Shown here: one piece after another, positions 55,488 through 63,922 of the stretch
How the letters are laid out: every line of letters begins with the position of its first letter
Position numbering within the stretch: the first letter of the stretch is position 1
Assembly (NCBI RefSeq): GCF_014201315.1
Contig: NZ_JACHDY010000001.1
Coordinates: forward strand, 186,001-250,000
Length of the DNA stretch: 64,000 nt
Source of the DNA: Edaphobacter lichenicola
GTDB lineage: Bacteria; Acidobacteriota; Terriglobia; Terriglobales; Acidobacteriaceae
Direction: 5' to 3'
Program-made: the position numbers and the translations under genes
The notes under the pieces: generated by a model
The model's database searches: none
What the model was told of the DNA's origin: nothing
The model's input: only the letters and a program-made list of their open reading frames with translations

Positions 55488-56081
55488 ATGCCGACACCCA
55501 CCCATCTCCCTCCATCCATCGAGCCACCAAAGGCAGGGGATCATCCTGCGCTCGATCTCCTCAACACCGTCTTCCTTCTCAACGGCACAATCGTAGACTC
55601 CCTCCAGACCGATCAGGATGTACTTCTGTGGCTCGCCGGCGCTGGCTGGCCAGTCGAGCACGACCTCGCAAGATCAAAGCCCGGCGCCCTCCTGCGCAGC
55701 GCCCGGACTCTCCGCGAAGCAATCCGCCGACTCGTCGAAGCCAGAAAAGCCGGCAAGCGCGCCGACCCGGCTCCCCTCAACGCCTTCCTCGCCCAGTCGC
55801 AGAGCCATCTCAAGCTATCGCCCGCCAAGGGTCGAACCCTCCACCTCGAACGTCAGTGGAGACAGCGCACCCCCGAAGAGATCCTCGCCCCCATCGCCGA
55901 AGCCGCCGCCGAGCTCCTCGCCACCGGCGACTTCAACCTCGTCCGCCACTGCGAAGCCCCCGAGTGCGTCCTCTGGTTCTACGACCGAACCCGCTCCCAC
56001 CATCGCCGCTGGTGCAGCATGGCCACCTGCGGCAACCGCAACAAGGTAGCCGCCTTCCGCCACCGCCAATCCACCACCTAA
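55488..56081 (+). CDS. CGNR zinc-finger (ABATE) regulator
   Basis: A 197-residue putative stress-responsive transcription regulator. The N-terminal ABATE domain (AGDHPALDLLNTVFLLNG) leads to the C-terminal CGNR finger: VRHCEAPECVLWFYDRTRSHHRRWCSMATCGNRNKVAAFR, with zinc ligands in C-x4-C and C-x4-C (CSMATC). ATG at 55488; no strong ribosome site. It is divergent from the alpha/beta hydrolase. Confidence 0.9.
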   Translation: MPTPTHLPPSIEPPKAGDHPALDLLNTVFLLNGTIVDSLQTDQDVLLWLAGAGWPVEHDLARSKPGALLRSARTLREAIRRLVEARKAGKRADPAPLNAFLAQSQSHLKLSPAKGRTLHLERQWRQRTPEEILAPIAEAAAELLATGDFNLVRHCEAPECVLWFYDRTRSHHRRWCSMATCGNRNKVAAFRHRQSTT

Positions 56082-56147
56082 CCACCACCTAGCGACCACA
56101 ACTCACCACCAAGCCGCCACGACGTGACCACAAACCACCACCGTTTT

Positions 56148-56260
56148 TTTGTCATCCCGCAGGGATCTGCTGTCTCTCACCTACCAACAACATCGTCATT
56201 TCGACCGAAGCGGACCACAGTCTCATCGTGGTCCGCGCAGTGGAGAAACCCCCGCATTTG
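56148..56260. repeat. dispersed repeats including family 2 copy 2
   Basis: GTCATCCCGCAGGGATCTG (56152-56170), a common dispersed repeat type, then family 2 copy 2: CGTCATTTCGACCGAAG, stem CGGACCAC (56211-56218) with GTGGTCCG (56228-56235), then CGCAGTGGAGAAACCCCCG. Confidence 0.77.
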
Positions 56261-56594
56261 CTTTTGCCGTTGCTGTTTCCCCGCAAGGAAATCCCAAAGC
56301 GCGAACAAAAACCCATGTCAAGCCCCAAACAAGCCTAAACTTCTCTATCCAAAGAACATCCACGTGGCGTATCAGATAACCCCACCGAACTATACTTAAG
56401 GAAGAACAGAAAGGAGAGATAGAAGAGATTTCAACAAACACCTCTCATGTCTCCATCTAACTCATTGATTACAAGTATTTTGCAAACAACTAACCCGCAA
56501 TCAATACCTTACAGACAGCCACCCCTCTTAAACCACTAAAAACAAACAGCTTCCCTGCAAGATACCCAGAGGGGGGAGGGGAGGGGCACCACCG
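56261..56594. other. gene-free stretch before the DinB gene
   Basis: AT-richer sequence with no credible reading frame and no recognised RNA. A G-run near 56571 lies just after the DinB stop on the minus strand. Confidence 0.4.
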
Positions 56595-57098
56595 CTACCT
56601 GGGCCGAGGAATCGTAAGGTCAAGATCCCCAGCAGTCATCTGCTTGGTCAGCAAAATAATCTGCCCCACATGCTGCTGCACATGTCCCACCACCTGGTAG
56701 ATCGCCTCCAGCACACTCACATCGCGCCCCTGCGGAGTAATCCTCTCCGACAGCCGCCCCGCCGGCACCGCCGCAATCACACCCTTCGCCTCCGCCATCG
56801 TCGACTGGAACAGTGCAATCAACTCCTCCGCACTCATCCCACCCTCCGCACTAAACTCCGCATCCCGAACCCTGACATCGGCCGCCCCACCCACCCCATG
56901 CATCACCCACTGCCGAGCATTCCCGCAAAGATGAAGCACAAGATTTCCCACGGCATTCTCATGGGCCCCCTGCCGCTGCCACACCTGATCGTAGGTCAGC
57001 TTTTTCAGACAAGCCACCAGGCACTCGCACATCATCTCCAGCCGGCGACACGAAACATCAAGAAAATCCGCAGCAACAGCATCAAGGGTCGTAGTCAT
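56595..57098 (-). CDS. DinB-family protein
   Basis: A 167-residue four-helix protein of the DinB/DUF1572 type, probably a metal-dependent enzyme or thiol transferase of unknown substrate. The three-His pattern is visible: His in GAHENAVGNLVLHLCGN, and the pair in VVGHVQQHVGQIILL. ATG at 57098. Confidence 0.85.
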   Translation of the reverse strand: MTTTLDAVAADFLDVSCRRLEMMCECLVACLKKLTYDQVWQRQGAHENAVGNLVLHLCGNARQWVMHGVGGAADVRVRDAEFSAEGGMSAEELIALFQSTMAEAKGVIAAVPAGRLSERITPQGRDVSVLEAIYQVVGHVQQHVGQIILLTKQMTAGDLDLTIPRPR

Positions 57099-57300
57099 CC
57101 CAGCATTCTAACCCGCCCAAAGGCGTCTGAATCCGTCGAGCCGTTGACGGGTAGGGGGATAGGAGCCGGGAAAAGTGCACCCCCTGAGATTAGGATAATA
57201 ACTCAACCAGACTGTTCGATAACGACAGGGTGGGATGAGTGTGGAGTGTCGCGTTGTCCTATAGTCGTCGAATTCGTCTCAGATCCTACCCGTCGAGCCG

Positions 57301-57329
57301 TTGACCTTCTCTCCCTCACCTCGTACACT
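57301..57329 (+). promoter_or_regulatory. promoter of tRNA-Gln
   Basis: -35 TTGACC (57301-57306), exactly 17 bases, -10 TACACT (57324-57329), about 55 bases before the tRNA. A 16-base direct repeat CCGTCGAGCCGTTGAC (57133-57148 and 57290-57305) includes the first five bases of the -35. Confidence 0.65.
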
Positions 57330-57391
57330 CATAAAAGGCAGTCAGCGAGCACCCTGTTCGCGACGCAAAAGCGCACCCACGCCAAGCACGT

Positions 57392-57465
57392 TGCCCCCTA
57401 GTTCAATGGTAGAACAGTCGGCTCTGAACCGATCAATCGGGGTTCGAATCCCTGGGGGGCAACCA
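57392..57465 (+). tRNA. tRNA-Gln (anticodon CTG)
   Basis: Complete cloverleaf: acceptor TGCCCCC with GGGGGCA, D-arm GTTC/GAAC, anticodon stem GTCGG/CCGAT (last pair non-standard), loop CTCTGAA with anticodon CTG at 57424-57426, T-arm CGGGG-TTCGAAT-CCCTG, discriminator A and encoded CCA (57463-57465). Confidence 0.96.
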
Positions 57466-57628
57466 ATCGTAACTACCCCCTGAATCCTCAGCCCAGACGG
57501 ATATTCGTTCGAGGTTGTTCGCAAGAGTTAGCGTGCATTATTTCCGCACACCCGCTCGTGCAAATGCAAAGAGGAAACAGGTTGTACGCGCCCTCGACGC
57601 GATGGTGAACAAGTGGGTGTGAAACGGC

Positions 57629-58666
57629 TCAGTTTTCAGCAAGTCTGGCGTAGTTGAGCGAGCAAACACATCGCTGACATGTTGGGTTTCGGGCAACGTC
57701 TAATGTGCGCCGGAATTGCTGCGCCTCTTCAGAATTAACGGCGTCTTCTAACGAGCCCCTCTCGACCGTGCCAATCTTATGATGAAAAAAACAAGGCCGA
57801 ATAGACCCGTCGACCTCCATTACCGCGGAAACCCAGGGTGCGTTGCAGACAGGCGACACTGGCGTCAGCTCGCCCAGATGTTCGCGAAATCGGCGCACGA
57901 TATGTCGTAGCTTCTCGGGCGGCTCTACGATGTAGCGCCGAGCGATTTCGTCGCGGAATTGTTCGAGCAGCAGTTCGATCTCGACTTCAAGGCACGCTAT
58001 TTCTGACCGTGTCAGCGCGACCTCGCTCTGCCGTTCTCCGGGCCAAATGAGCTCTCGGTTGAATGCGTGCGACGATACGTCAGTCGCCAGAAAAGAGATG
58101 GAATCAAAGCCCAGCCGTTTCGCCGCGGCTACCGTCTCGCGCAAAAAGAGAAAGTTGGCACGCTGCACTGTACTACGGGCTTGGATCGATATCCCCGGCC
58201 GATGGCACCGAATCGCTAGTATGCCCGCCCGAATTAGATCAAAGCCTCGAATTACCCGCCTGATACGATCATGGATCGCTTCTGGGCCGTCAAGCGAAAT
58301 GATGATTTCATCCACGGACCTTGCTACGATATCCGCTCGTTTCTCAAGCAGCAGTCCGGTCGTCAAAAGAGTAACTCGGGCCCCGCAGCTCTTGAGAAAG
58401 CTACATAATGCCTCAAAGTTCGAGTGAAGCAGGGGCTCGCCTCCCGTCAGTACGACCTGCTGTACTCCCAGGGCCATAATGGAATCACGGTGGTGTCTGA
58501 AGCTTGCGAGGTCGAGCCCCAAGCCAGGCGGCCTTTTCCAAATATCGCACATAAGGCAGCGGCAGTTGCAGTTCTCATGCATGTTCAGCAATAAAATCGG
58601 GAGCGATGTGAGTTTATGCGGCAACGCGTGAGAAAGTTGCGCCTTTGCTTCCAATTTAACTGACAT
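57629..58666 (-). CDS. radical SAM protein with SPASM-like C-terminus
   Basis: Radical SAM enzyme of about 345 residues. The cluster motif is CNCRCLMC read as C-x3-C-x2-C, followed by VVLTGGEPLLH (SAM-binding GGEP) and IIISLDGPE. The C-terminus has CNAPW, a Cys after GSIRP, and CQRCVCSL, resembling a SPASM/twitch auxiliary-cluster domain. Start: ATG at 58666 has AGGAG five bases upstream; ATG at 58714, three bases after the upstream stop, would add 16 residues. It is the last gene of the cluster, 163 bases before the end of tRNA-Gln on the other strand. Substrate unknown. Confidence 0.85.
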   Translation of the reverse strand: MSVKLEAKAQLSHALPHKLTSLPILLLNMHENCNCRCLMCDIWKRPPGLGLDLASFRHHRDSIMALGVQQVVLTGGEPLLHSNFEALCSFLKSCGARVTLLTTGLLLEKRADIVARSVDEIIISLDGPEAIHDRIRRVIRGFDLIRAGILAIRCHRPGISIQARSTVQRANFLFLRETVAAAKRLGFDSISFLATDVSSHAFNRELIWPGERQSEVALTRSEIACLEVEIELLLEQFRDEIARRYIVEPPEKLRHIVRRFREHLGELTPVSPVCNAPWVSAVMEVDGSIRPCFFHHKIGTVERGSLEDAVNSEEAQQFRRTLDVARNPTCQRCVCSLNYARLAEN

Positions 58667-58717
58667 GGCATCTCCTGCGGTAAAACTTATGTCGGGTAGC
58701 GGGTTCGTCGACATGGC

Positions 58718-60664
58718 TTATACCTGCATTCTGGAAACTCGGAGACCGCCGACACGAACGTTACCGTCACCCAGAACATTCTCCGTTGCTTCGAGCAACA
58801 CTGTGGCGGGAGCACGCAGCCAACGGACTTCCTTCTCAATCATGAGCGGGACAAGTGCTCGCCTCATCTGTGCTGTGAGCCTGTCGAAGATTTCAGATGA
58901 AGCTAGTTGTACCAAGCCGCCGACAATCACCAACTCCACATCCCGCCAACTCAACTCACTCAAAATATGTGCTGGGCTTCCAGCTCGCTGAGTTACAGCA
59001 ATAAGGTCGGCTACGGCACCTTCGCGCAGTGAACCCTCACCACCCTGCAGACGTAAAAGCTGTGCGGCTTCATCAGTAACCATTGAGAAGAGTCTGTCAT
59101 CGTTAAGGTCGCAGGCCCACCTAGTAAAACGAATCTCATCTAGAAGATCACCGTTTGAAGTCAACGGTGAGTCGCTCCCAAGTCCAAGCCTCTCGATGGA
59201 ATGTAATAGTTCACGTGTGAGGGCCTTTTCGAAGAGAAAGCTGTTTGAAGAAGGACAAATTACCAAGGCAGAGCGGCGCTCATTCAGGAGTGCCGCGCCT
59301 TTGGCATCCAGTGCTAATCCATGTATGAGGACGGTACGCTCCTCGATCGCGCCAACAGCATCGAGTATGTATAACTCTTCGGCTGCAACATGATCGACAC
59401 CTTCGCACGCATGGATGAGAAAGGGAGCATTGGCGGGAGTATCCTCTAGGGCGGACCGGATATCTTTTGCGAATGCCAGCGAGTGGTCCCATCCGTAGTT
59501 TGTGATCACCCGTATGGGAAAGTCCCTAGTCAGCAGCAACGGATCGACCGGGTTGTGCTGACATACGGTGGTGACCCCGCACAGCAGGTTGCGGATGCCA
59601 CCCCACCACAGGCGAACGTCTTTCGGCACTTTTTTGTGAAGCGCAATCTTCTCGGCCTCCTTCACTTGAATATCCAGCGCCCACTCGGTCGCGTTCTCGT
59701 ATGGAGGAGAGCCCAACCGGGGAAAGAGCGCAAACTCAAGGTGATCGTGTGCATTCACCAGCCCCGGAAAGACGAGATATCCAGTCAGGTCAATTTGATT
59801 CGTTCCGTTTCTACTGGCCGTCTGTGCAGTTTCTGTCGCAATTGAAGCAACTAGTCCGCTGTCCACGGTGACAGAGGTTGCAAGACTCTCATGTGCGCCC
59901 AAAACGCATTGCGCGCCTCGCAGATGAAGATCTTCATACTCCCTAATTGCAGGTGAAGACGCGGACATCCTGCGAAGATGAAGCAAGTAGATTGCAGGAT
60001 TTCCAGCCGCTTGCTGCCACGCTGCCTCTTTGCCCGCCGTCATGAACAATTCATGGTCACTCTCGTCGAACGGCGGTTCGAGGCACACGACAATCGCGAA
60101 ACCATGAGCGACAAACGTGCTGATCAGATCGGTCAGGGGCCGAGTATGTGCTTTGAGTCTGTATGTCTGGACGGGAGTATCAAAGCCACGTTTCCAGCCA
60201 AGTGTAGCCGCGGTGCCCGGATGCATGTCTGACAGAAATAAATCTCCACCAGGACGGATGACTCGCGCTAATTCGGACGCACATAGTTCGAGATCTTCCA
60301 CATAACTCAGAACGAACGAGGCGAGTACCAGATCCTTGCTGCCGGACGCAATCGGGATAATAGGAAGTGCGGCATGGATCAGTTCCGTATCCGAAAGCTC
60401 TTTGCGAGCGGCTATATCAATCATCTCGCTGGAACTATCGAGACCATGCAACGAGGCTGGTTCGCCGTGCACGAAACGCGACAGCCATCTTCCACTGCCA
60501 CAGCCTACATCTAAAACATGCCGGTCTTTCGTGTGCGGCAGAAGATGAGCGAAATAACGTTCCTCAAGCGCAAGCAGCGGATTCGGCTGCTTGTCATATA
60601 CTTTCGCCCAAGCTGCGAAGGCATGTTCGTTTTCCGTCTTTGTTCCACACTCAGCGATCCTCAC
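58718..60664 (-). CDS. fusion of a class I methyltransferase and an amidohydrolase
   Basis: About 648 residues. Residues 1-235 are a SAM-dependent methyltransferase (HVLDVGCGSGRW at about 50-60, then LVLASFVLSYVEDLE and VIRPGGDLFLSDMHPG). Residues about 240-648 are an amidohydrolase of the metal-dependent deaminase/chlorohydrolase type: LVFPGLVNAHDHLEF (HxH at about 304-306), HACEGVDH, TVLIHGLAL and GLGSDSPLTSNG with the conserved Asp, ending in GAVADLIAV. Start chosen at GTG 60664, overlapping the upstream stop in GTGA; GTG 60712 is possible. The domain pairing implies two steps on one substrate. Confidence 0.87.
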   Translation of the reverse strand: MRIAECGTKTENEHAFAAWAKVYDKQPNPLLALEERYFAHLLPHTKDRHVLDVGCGSGRWLSRFVHGEPASLHGLDSSSEMIDIAARKELSDTELIHAALPIIPIASGSKDLVLASFVLSYVEDLELCASELARVIRPGGDLFLSDMHPGTAATLGWKRGFDTPVQTYRLKAHTRPLTDLISTFVAHGFAIVVCLEPPFDESDHELFMTAGKEAAWQQAAGNPAIYLLHLRRMSASSPAIREYEDLHLRGAQCVLGAHESLATSVTVDSGLVASIATETAQTASRNGTNQIDLTGYLVFPGLVNAHDHLEFALFPRLGSPPYENATEWALDIQVKEAEKIALHKKVPKDVRLWWGGIRNLLCGVTTVCQHNPVDPLLLTRDFPIRVITNYGWDHSLAFAKDIRSALEDTPANAPFLIHACEGVDHVAAEELYILDAVGAIEERTVLIHGLALDAKGAALLNERRSALVICPSSNSFLFEKALTRELLHSIERLGLGSDSPLTSNGDLLDEIRFTRWACDLNDDRLFSMVTDEAAQLLRLQGGEGSLREGAVADLIAVTQRAGSPAHILSELSWRDVELVIVGGLVQLASSEIFDRLTAQMRRALVPLMIEKEVRWLRAPATVLLEATENVLGDGNVRVGGLRVSRMQV

Positions 60665-62124
60665 AGGCTTTCCCGCTTTGGCTTGCGTAGCTTGATAAAG
60701 CTGTTCGCCCACTGCAACTCAACCGGATAGCTGTACACCTGCAGCGTATACCGCCATGAGCTTAAGGTTTTCAGTAGAATGCGGCTCCACTTAGGCGCGC
60801 GAATGTCCTGAACGGTAGGCCATCGAGATGCTACAACTAATTCGAAGTTGTCGATCAGCTCCTTCGTCGTGGATTTCAGCCAAGGGGCACTAGTGTCGAT
60901 GCGAAGAGTGAAGTCCATCCACCGTTTTGTCGCCCATCCTGCCGGGCTGTCGGGAAAGGAAATCTTGTCGTCCACATCCCCGTACATAGAGCCTTTCTGC
61001 GGAGTGGGTGTGTAGTGCTGGACGATGATCTCCGAGTCCGGATTAATTCGTTTGATCCTTCGGATAAACCTCAGAGTTTCTCGCGTGTCCCGTTCAGGAT
61101 CTTTAGGGTTTCCGACCACGAACGAAAATTCAGGAATAATTCCGAATTTTCGCGTCCGCTTGGCCATGGTCAGGGTTTGTTCCGTGGTTATACCCTTCTG
61201 CATTTCTTCTAATGCCCAATCGGAGCCGGACTCGGCACCAAAGAAGATCATCGCGCAACCTGCACCGGCAATTGCGGCCATCGTCTCGTCCGAGTATCGT
61301 GACATGATGTCTACTCGTCCTTCACACCACCACCGCAGCTTCAGGGGAGCCATCAGATCGCAGAGCTTGCGTGCGTGGTCTTCGCGAAGGAAAAAGTTCA
61401 TATCGTAGAACTGCACAGAGTCCGCGCCATATTGGTCGATCAGATGCTTGAGGATTGCCACCGTACGTTCCGGCGATTCCATCTTTTCGTCGCGTCCATA
61501 GGCCGCATGAACGCCGCAGAAACTGCAGTTGAAAGGGCACCCAATGCTAGCGTGATGGACTGCCGTGCGCTTGCCGAAGAAGGAAGGCCGCAGATACCTC
61601 TCTACTGGCAGCCGATGGAACGGAGACCATGGAAAGCTATCCGGGCCTCTCATCGGACGTTCAGCATTGCTGCGATGCAGACCGAACGCATCTTTGTAGG
61701 AAAGCCCGCGGATTGAATCCAGGGGGCGATTGCCCCGAAGCGCATCGATCAATTCCAGCAGGGTATCCTCACCCTGTCCCCGCACGATAAAGTCTACATA
61801 CCTGGCGTTCAGTGCTGCATCCGGATAAATCGAAGGAAAGTATCCTCCCCATACGATCTTTACATGTGGCCGCAACTTGCGGATCTCACGCGAAACTTCC
61901 ATGGCTGAGACCATTTGCGGTCCAGGCATAGTGGAGACACCGAGTAACTGCACCGGATGCGCGTCGATAAGCTTCAATAGCGCTTCGACCGGTTTCTCCT
62001 CGAGGTTGCCGTCAACGATCTCGTACTCTTCACGCCCCTCCAAAACGGCGGCAAGGGCGAGCACCGCCAAAGGCAGCCGACAGTTGCGCGGTCTTGTAGC
62101 TCGTGGATGAAAAAGAAGAATCAT
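60661..62124 (-). CDS. B12-binding-domain radical SAM enzyme
   Basis: 487 residues. The N-terminal 150 residues form a cobalamin-binding-type Rossmann domain (MILLFHPRATRPRN, LLGVSTMPGPQ, VKIVWGGYFPSIYP, VDFIVRGQGEDTLLEL); it lacks a clear DxHxxG, as is common in class B radical SAM enzymes. The radical SAM core has CPFNCSFC (C-x3-C-x2-C, about 197-204) and FFGAESGSDWALEEMQKG. Such enzymes methylate unactivated carbons or carry out cyclisations, as in BchE. The ATG at 62124 overlaps the upstream stop (ATGA), with AGGAA upstream. Part of the minus-strand cluster. Confidence 0.88.
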   Translation of the reverse strand: MILLFHPRATRPRNCRLPLAVLALAAVLEGREEYEIVDGNLEEKPVEALLKLIDAHPVQLLGVSTMPGPQMVSAMEVSREIRKLRPHVKIVWGGYFPSIYPDAALNARYVDFIVRGQGEDTLLELIDALRGNRPLDSIRGLSYKDAFGLHRSNAERPMRGPDSFPWSPFHRLPVERYLRPSFFGKRTAVHHASIGCPFNCSFCGVHAAYGRDEKMESPERTVAILKHLIDQYGADSVQFYDMNFFLREDHARKLCDLMAPLKLRWWCEGRVDIMSRYSDETMAAIAGAGCAMIFFGAESGSDWALEEMQKGITTEQTLTMAKRTRKFGIIPEFSFVVGNPKDPERDTRETLRFIRRIKRINPDSEIIVQHYTPTPQKGSMYGDVDDKISFPDSPAGWATKRWMDFTLRIDTSAPWLKSTTKELIDNFELVVASRWPTVQDIRAPKWSRILLKTLSSWRYTLQVYSYPVELQWANSFIKLRKPKRESL

Positions 62125-63113
62125 GCGGATTTCCTGGCTGTATAAATCTGGAAACGTGACGGCTCGCGGCGACGATTCCAACGTGCAATCCACGGTCGCA
62201 TCGTCCAGCGGAATCCATAGAACGGATTGTGGCGTTCCCAGCGGATGCCGAGCTTTTCTTCCAGATCTCTAAGCCGCTCGTCTGTCAAAAACTCGAGGCT
62301 TCGAATTGAGTTCGAAGATGTGCCAAACCGCTTAAGAAACGCTGCCTGCCGTTCCGCAATCATCTGCTCACCGCTACTCTCGTTGGAGTACCACGGCGAG
62401 TCTGCCACGACGATTGTTCCACCGCTCCTAAGGCAGCGCAGCGCTTCCTGCAGGCTTGCCTCGTAACTCTCTGCATAGTGGAAGGAGGCGTTGAAGAAGA
62501 CCGCATCGAACTGGGCAGAGGCAAATGGCAGGGCCGTACTTTCGGCCTGTACACGCGGAAACATCTCCTGTAGGTGTTCGTGATAATGTTTTGCGGCACC
62601 GAGTCCGTCCTGATCATTGACCAGCAAGTCCACCGCAACAGGTCGAAGCCCCATCTGCGAAAACCGATAGCTCATCCATCCGTTACCGGCGCCCACATCC
62701 AGAACGCGTGCATTCACTCCCGCTTCTGTCTGAACCTTCGGAAGAATCTGCTTAGCAAGATAGGAATAAGTACGCGCACGGATTGTCCATTGCGCCTGAT
62801 TCTTGCCTGAAAGATCCTTGTATGGGAGTGCCAGATAGTAAGCCGCGTTTTGACCGCCACGCCCCTCGGCAGCGCGAATCATCTCATAATCTGTAATGAA
62901 CTGGGAATAGTGCGCCGTGCGATCTTCGCTGAGTGCAATCCAGATCCCTTCGCGAAGAACCACGGAATGGCGACATCCATTGCAGATGAGGCCGTTCTCT
63001 TCCCGCTGATTCTGTCTGACCTTGAGCGAGTCATCGCATCGTGGGCACCTCGATATCAGATCTGTAGCGCTTCTATCGCAACTCGCATTTGGGTGTTCCA
63101 TCACACTTGGCAT
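62121..63113 (-). CDS. methyltransferase with N-terminal zinc ribbon
   Basis: 330 residues. Cys23-x2-Cys26 and Cys44-x2-Cys47 make a Trm112-like zinc ribbon. The class I methyltransferase domain follows (ARVLDVGAGNGWMSYRF, AESTALPFASAQFDAVFFNASFHY, LRCLRSGGTIVVADSPWYSN). The C-terminus has FYGFRWTMRPWIARWNRR. Start ATG 63113 is preferred (GGAG 11 bases upstream); Met5 at 63101, with a one-base overlap of the upstream stop, is an alternative. Substrate unknown. Confidence 0.85.
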   Translation of the reverse strand: MPSVMEHPNASCDRSATDLISRCPRCDDSLKVRQNQREENGLICNGCRHSVVLREGIWIALSEDRTAHYSQFITDYEMIRAAEGRGGQNAAYYLALPYKDLSGKNQAQWTIRARTYSYLAKQILPKVQTEAGVNARVLDVGAGNGWMSYRFSQMGLRPVAVDLLVNDQDGLGAAKHYHEHLQEMFPRVQAESTALPFASAQFDAVFFNASFHYAESYEASLQEALRCLRSGGTIVVADSPWYSNESSGEQMIAERQAAFLKRFGTSSNSIRSLEFLTDERLRDLEEKLGIRWERHNPFYGFRWTMRPWIARWNRRREPSRFQIYTARKSA

Positions 63114-63922
63114 GGCCGCACTTTCTCCAGATGTAACAGCATGTGGTCTCCCAAAGTACGCAATCCTGGCCAGGTGCGTGCGGTCTCATCGATGACCTCG
63201 AGAAACTTCAAAAGACGTGGGCGAGACGTCACCCAGGATTCGACATAGGATGGGGGCACGGCGAGACCGACAGCAGTCGTTGAGACAAGGCGAAACTCAG
63301 GCGCGAAAGCGCTACGCAACTGTGCAATCGTCGGATAGTACACAGGGAACTCCAGACCATCGAGGCGTGCCTCTGATACGCCCTTCCATCGGCGAAGCGC
63401 CTTGCGCGGATCCCCACGCAGCAGAAAGTAAACGATCTCCCACAAGCAGTACCGAGTAGAAAAGCACAGCAGAAGCGGCGCGCCTGATGGCAGCCGCTCG
63501 GATAACTGTTGTGCGAGGCTAGTCAGATTCCCAACACAGTTCAGCCCAGAGAAGTTGGAGAATACGCCGTCAAAGCACTGTGTTTGTGGCAGAGTGCGGA
63601 TCTCTTCCGTACGAAGAGGGATAAACTCCACAGTGGCACTCGGGGCCTCTGCAGCCATTTTGTAGCGCGCTTGTTCGATCATGCCCAGCGAGGCATCGCA
63701 TGCAGTGACCGTCATGCCTGCCTTGGCGAGAAACAAGGCATCCTGCCCAGTCCCACAGTTTAGTTCGAGGATGTGGCTGCCTCTTGCGAATGCTTTTAGC
63801 GCAAGTTTCCAGACAACCTTTCGTTGTGATCTGCCGATCGCCGAAAATGTGAAGAGCGAGTCATAAGTAGTCGCCAGACGGTCAAATGCCAGTCCGGCTG
63901 TGGAGGTTTCGAAAGTATTCAT
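63101..63922 (-). CDS. class I SAM-dependent methyltransferase
   Basis: 273 residues: FDRLATTYDSLFTFSAIGRSQ, then motif I HILELNCGTGQDALFLA, CDASLGMIEQAR and FDGVFSNFSGLNCVGNL. The C-terminal region (about 180-240) is hydrophobic and aromatic-rich (FPVYYPTIAQLRSAFAPEFR), as in methyltransferases acting on larger or lipophilic substrates. ATG at 63922 shares one base with the stop of the upstream gene (TGATG). Confidence 0.88.
   Translation of the reverse strand: MNTFETSTAGLAFDRLATTYDSLFTFSAIGRSQRKVVWKLALKAFARGSHILELNCGTGQDALFLAKAGMTVTACDASLGMIEQARYKMAAEAPSATVEFIPLRTEEIRTLPQTQCFDGVFSNFSGLNCVGNLTSLAQQLSERLPSGAPLLLCFSTRYCLWEIVYFLLRGDPRKALRRWKGVSEARLDGLEFPVYYPTIAQLRSAFAPEFRLVSTTAVGLAVPPSYVESWVTSRPRLLKFLEVIDETARTWPGLRTLGDHMLLHLEKVRPCQV

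Noticed and set aside
57533-57620. Short frame after tRNA-Gln that might be an integrase or transposase remnant.
   Set aside because: About 28 codons, no recognisable motif and no ribosome site.
57466-57628. Search for a RiPP precursor peptide next to the SPASM-like radical SAM gene.
   Set aside because: No short frame with a leader/core pattern and ribosome site was seen in the gap; a precursor may lie beyond the window.
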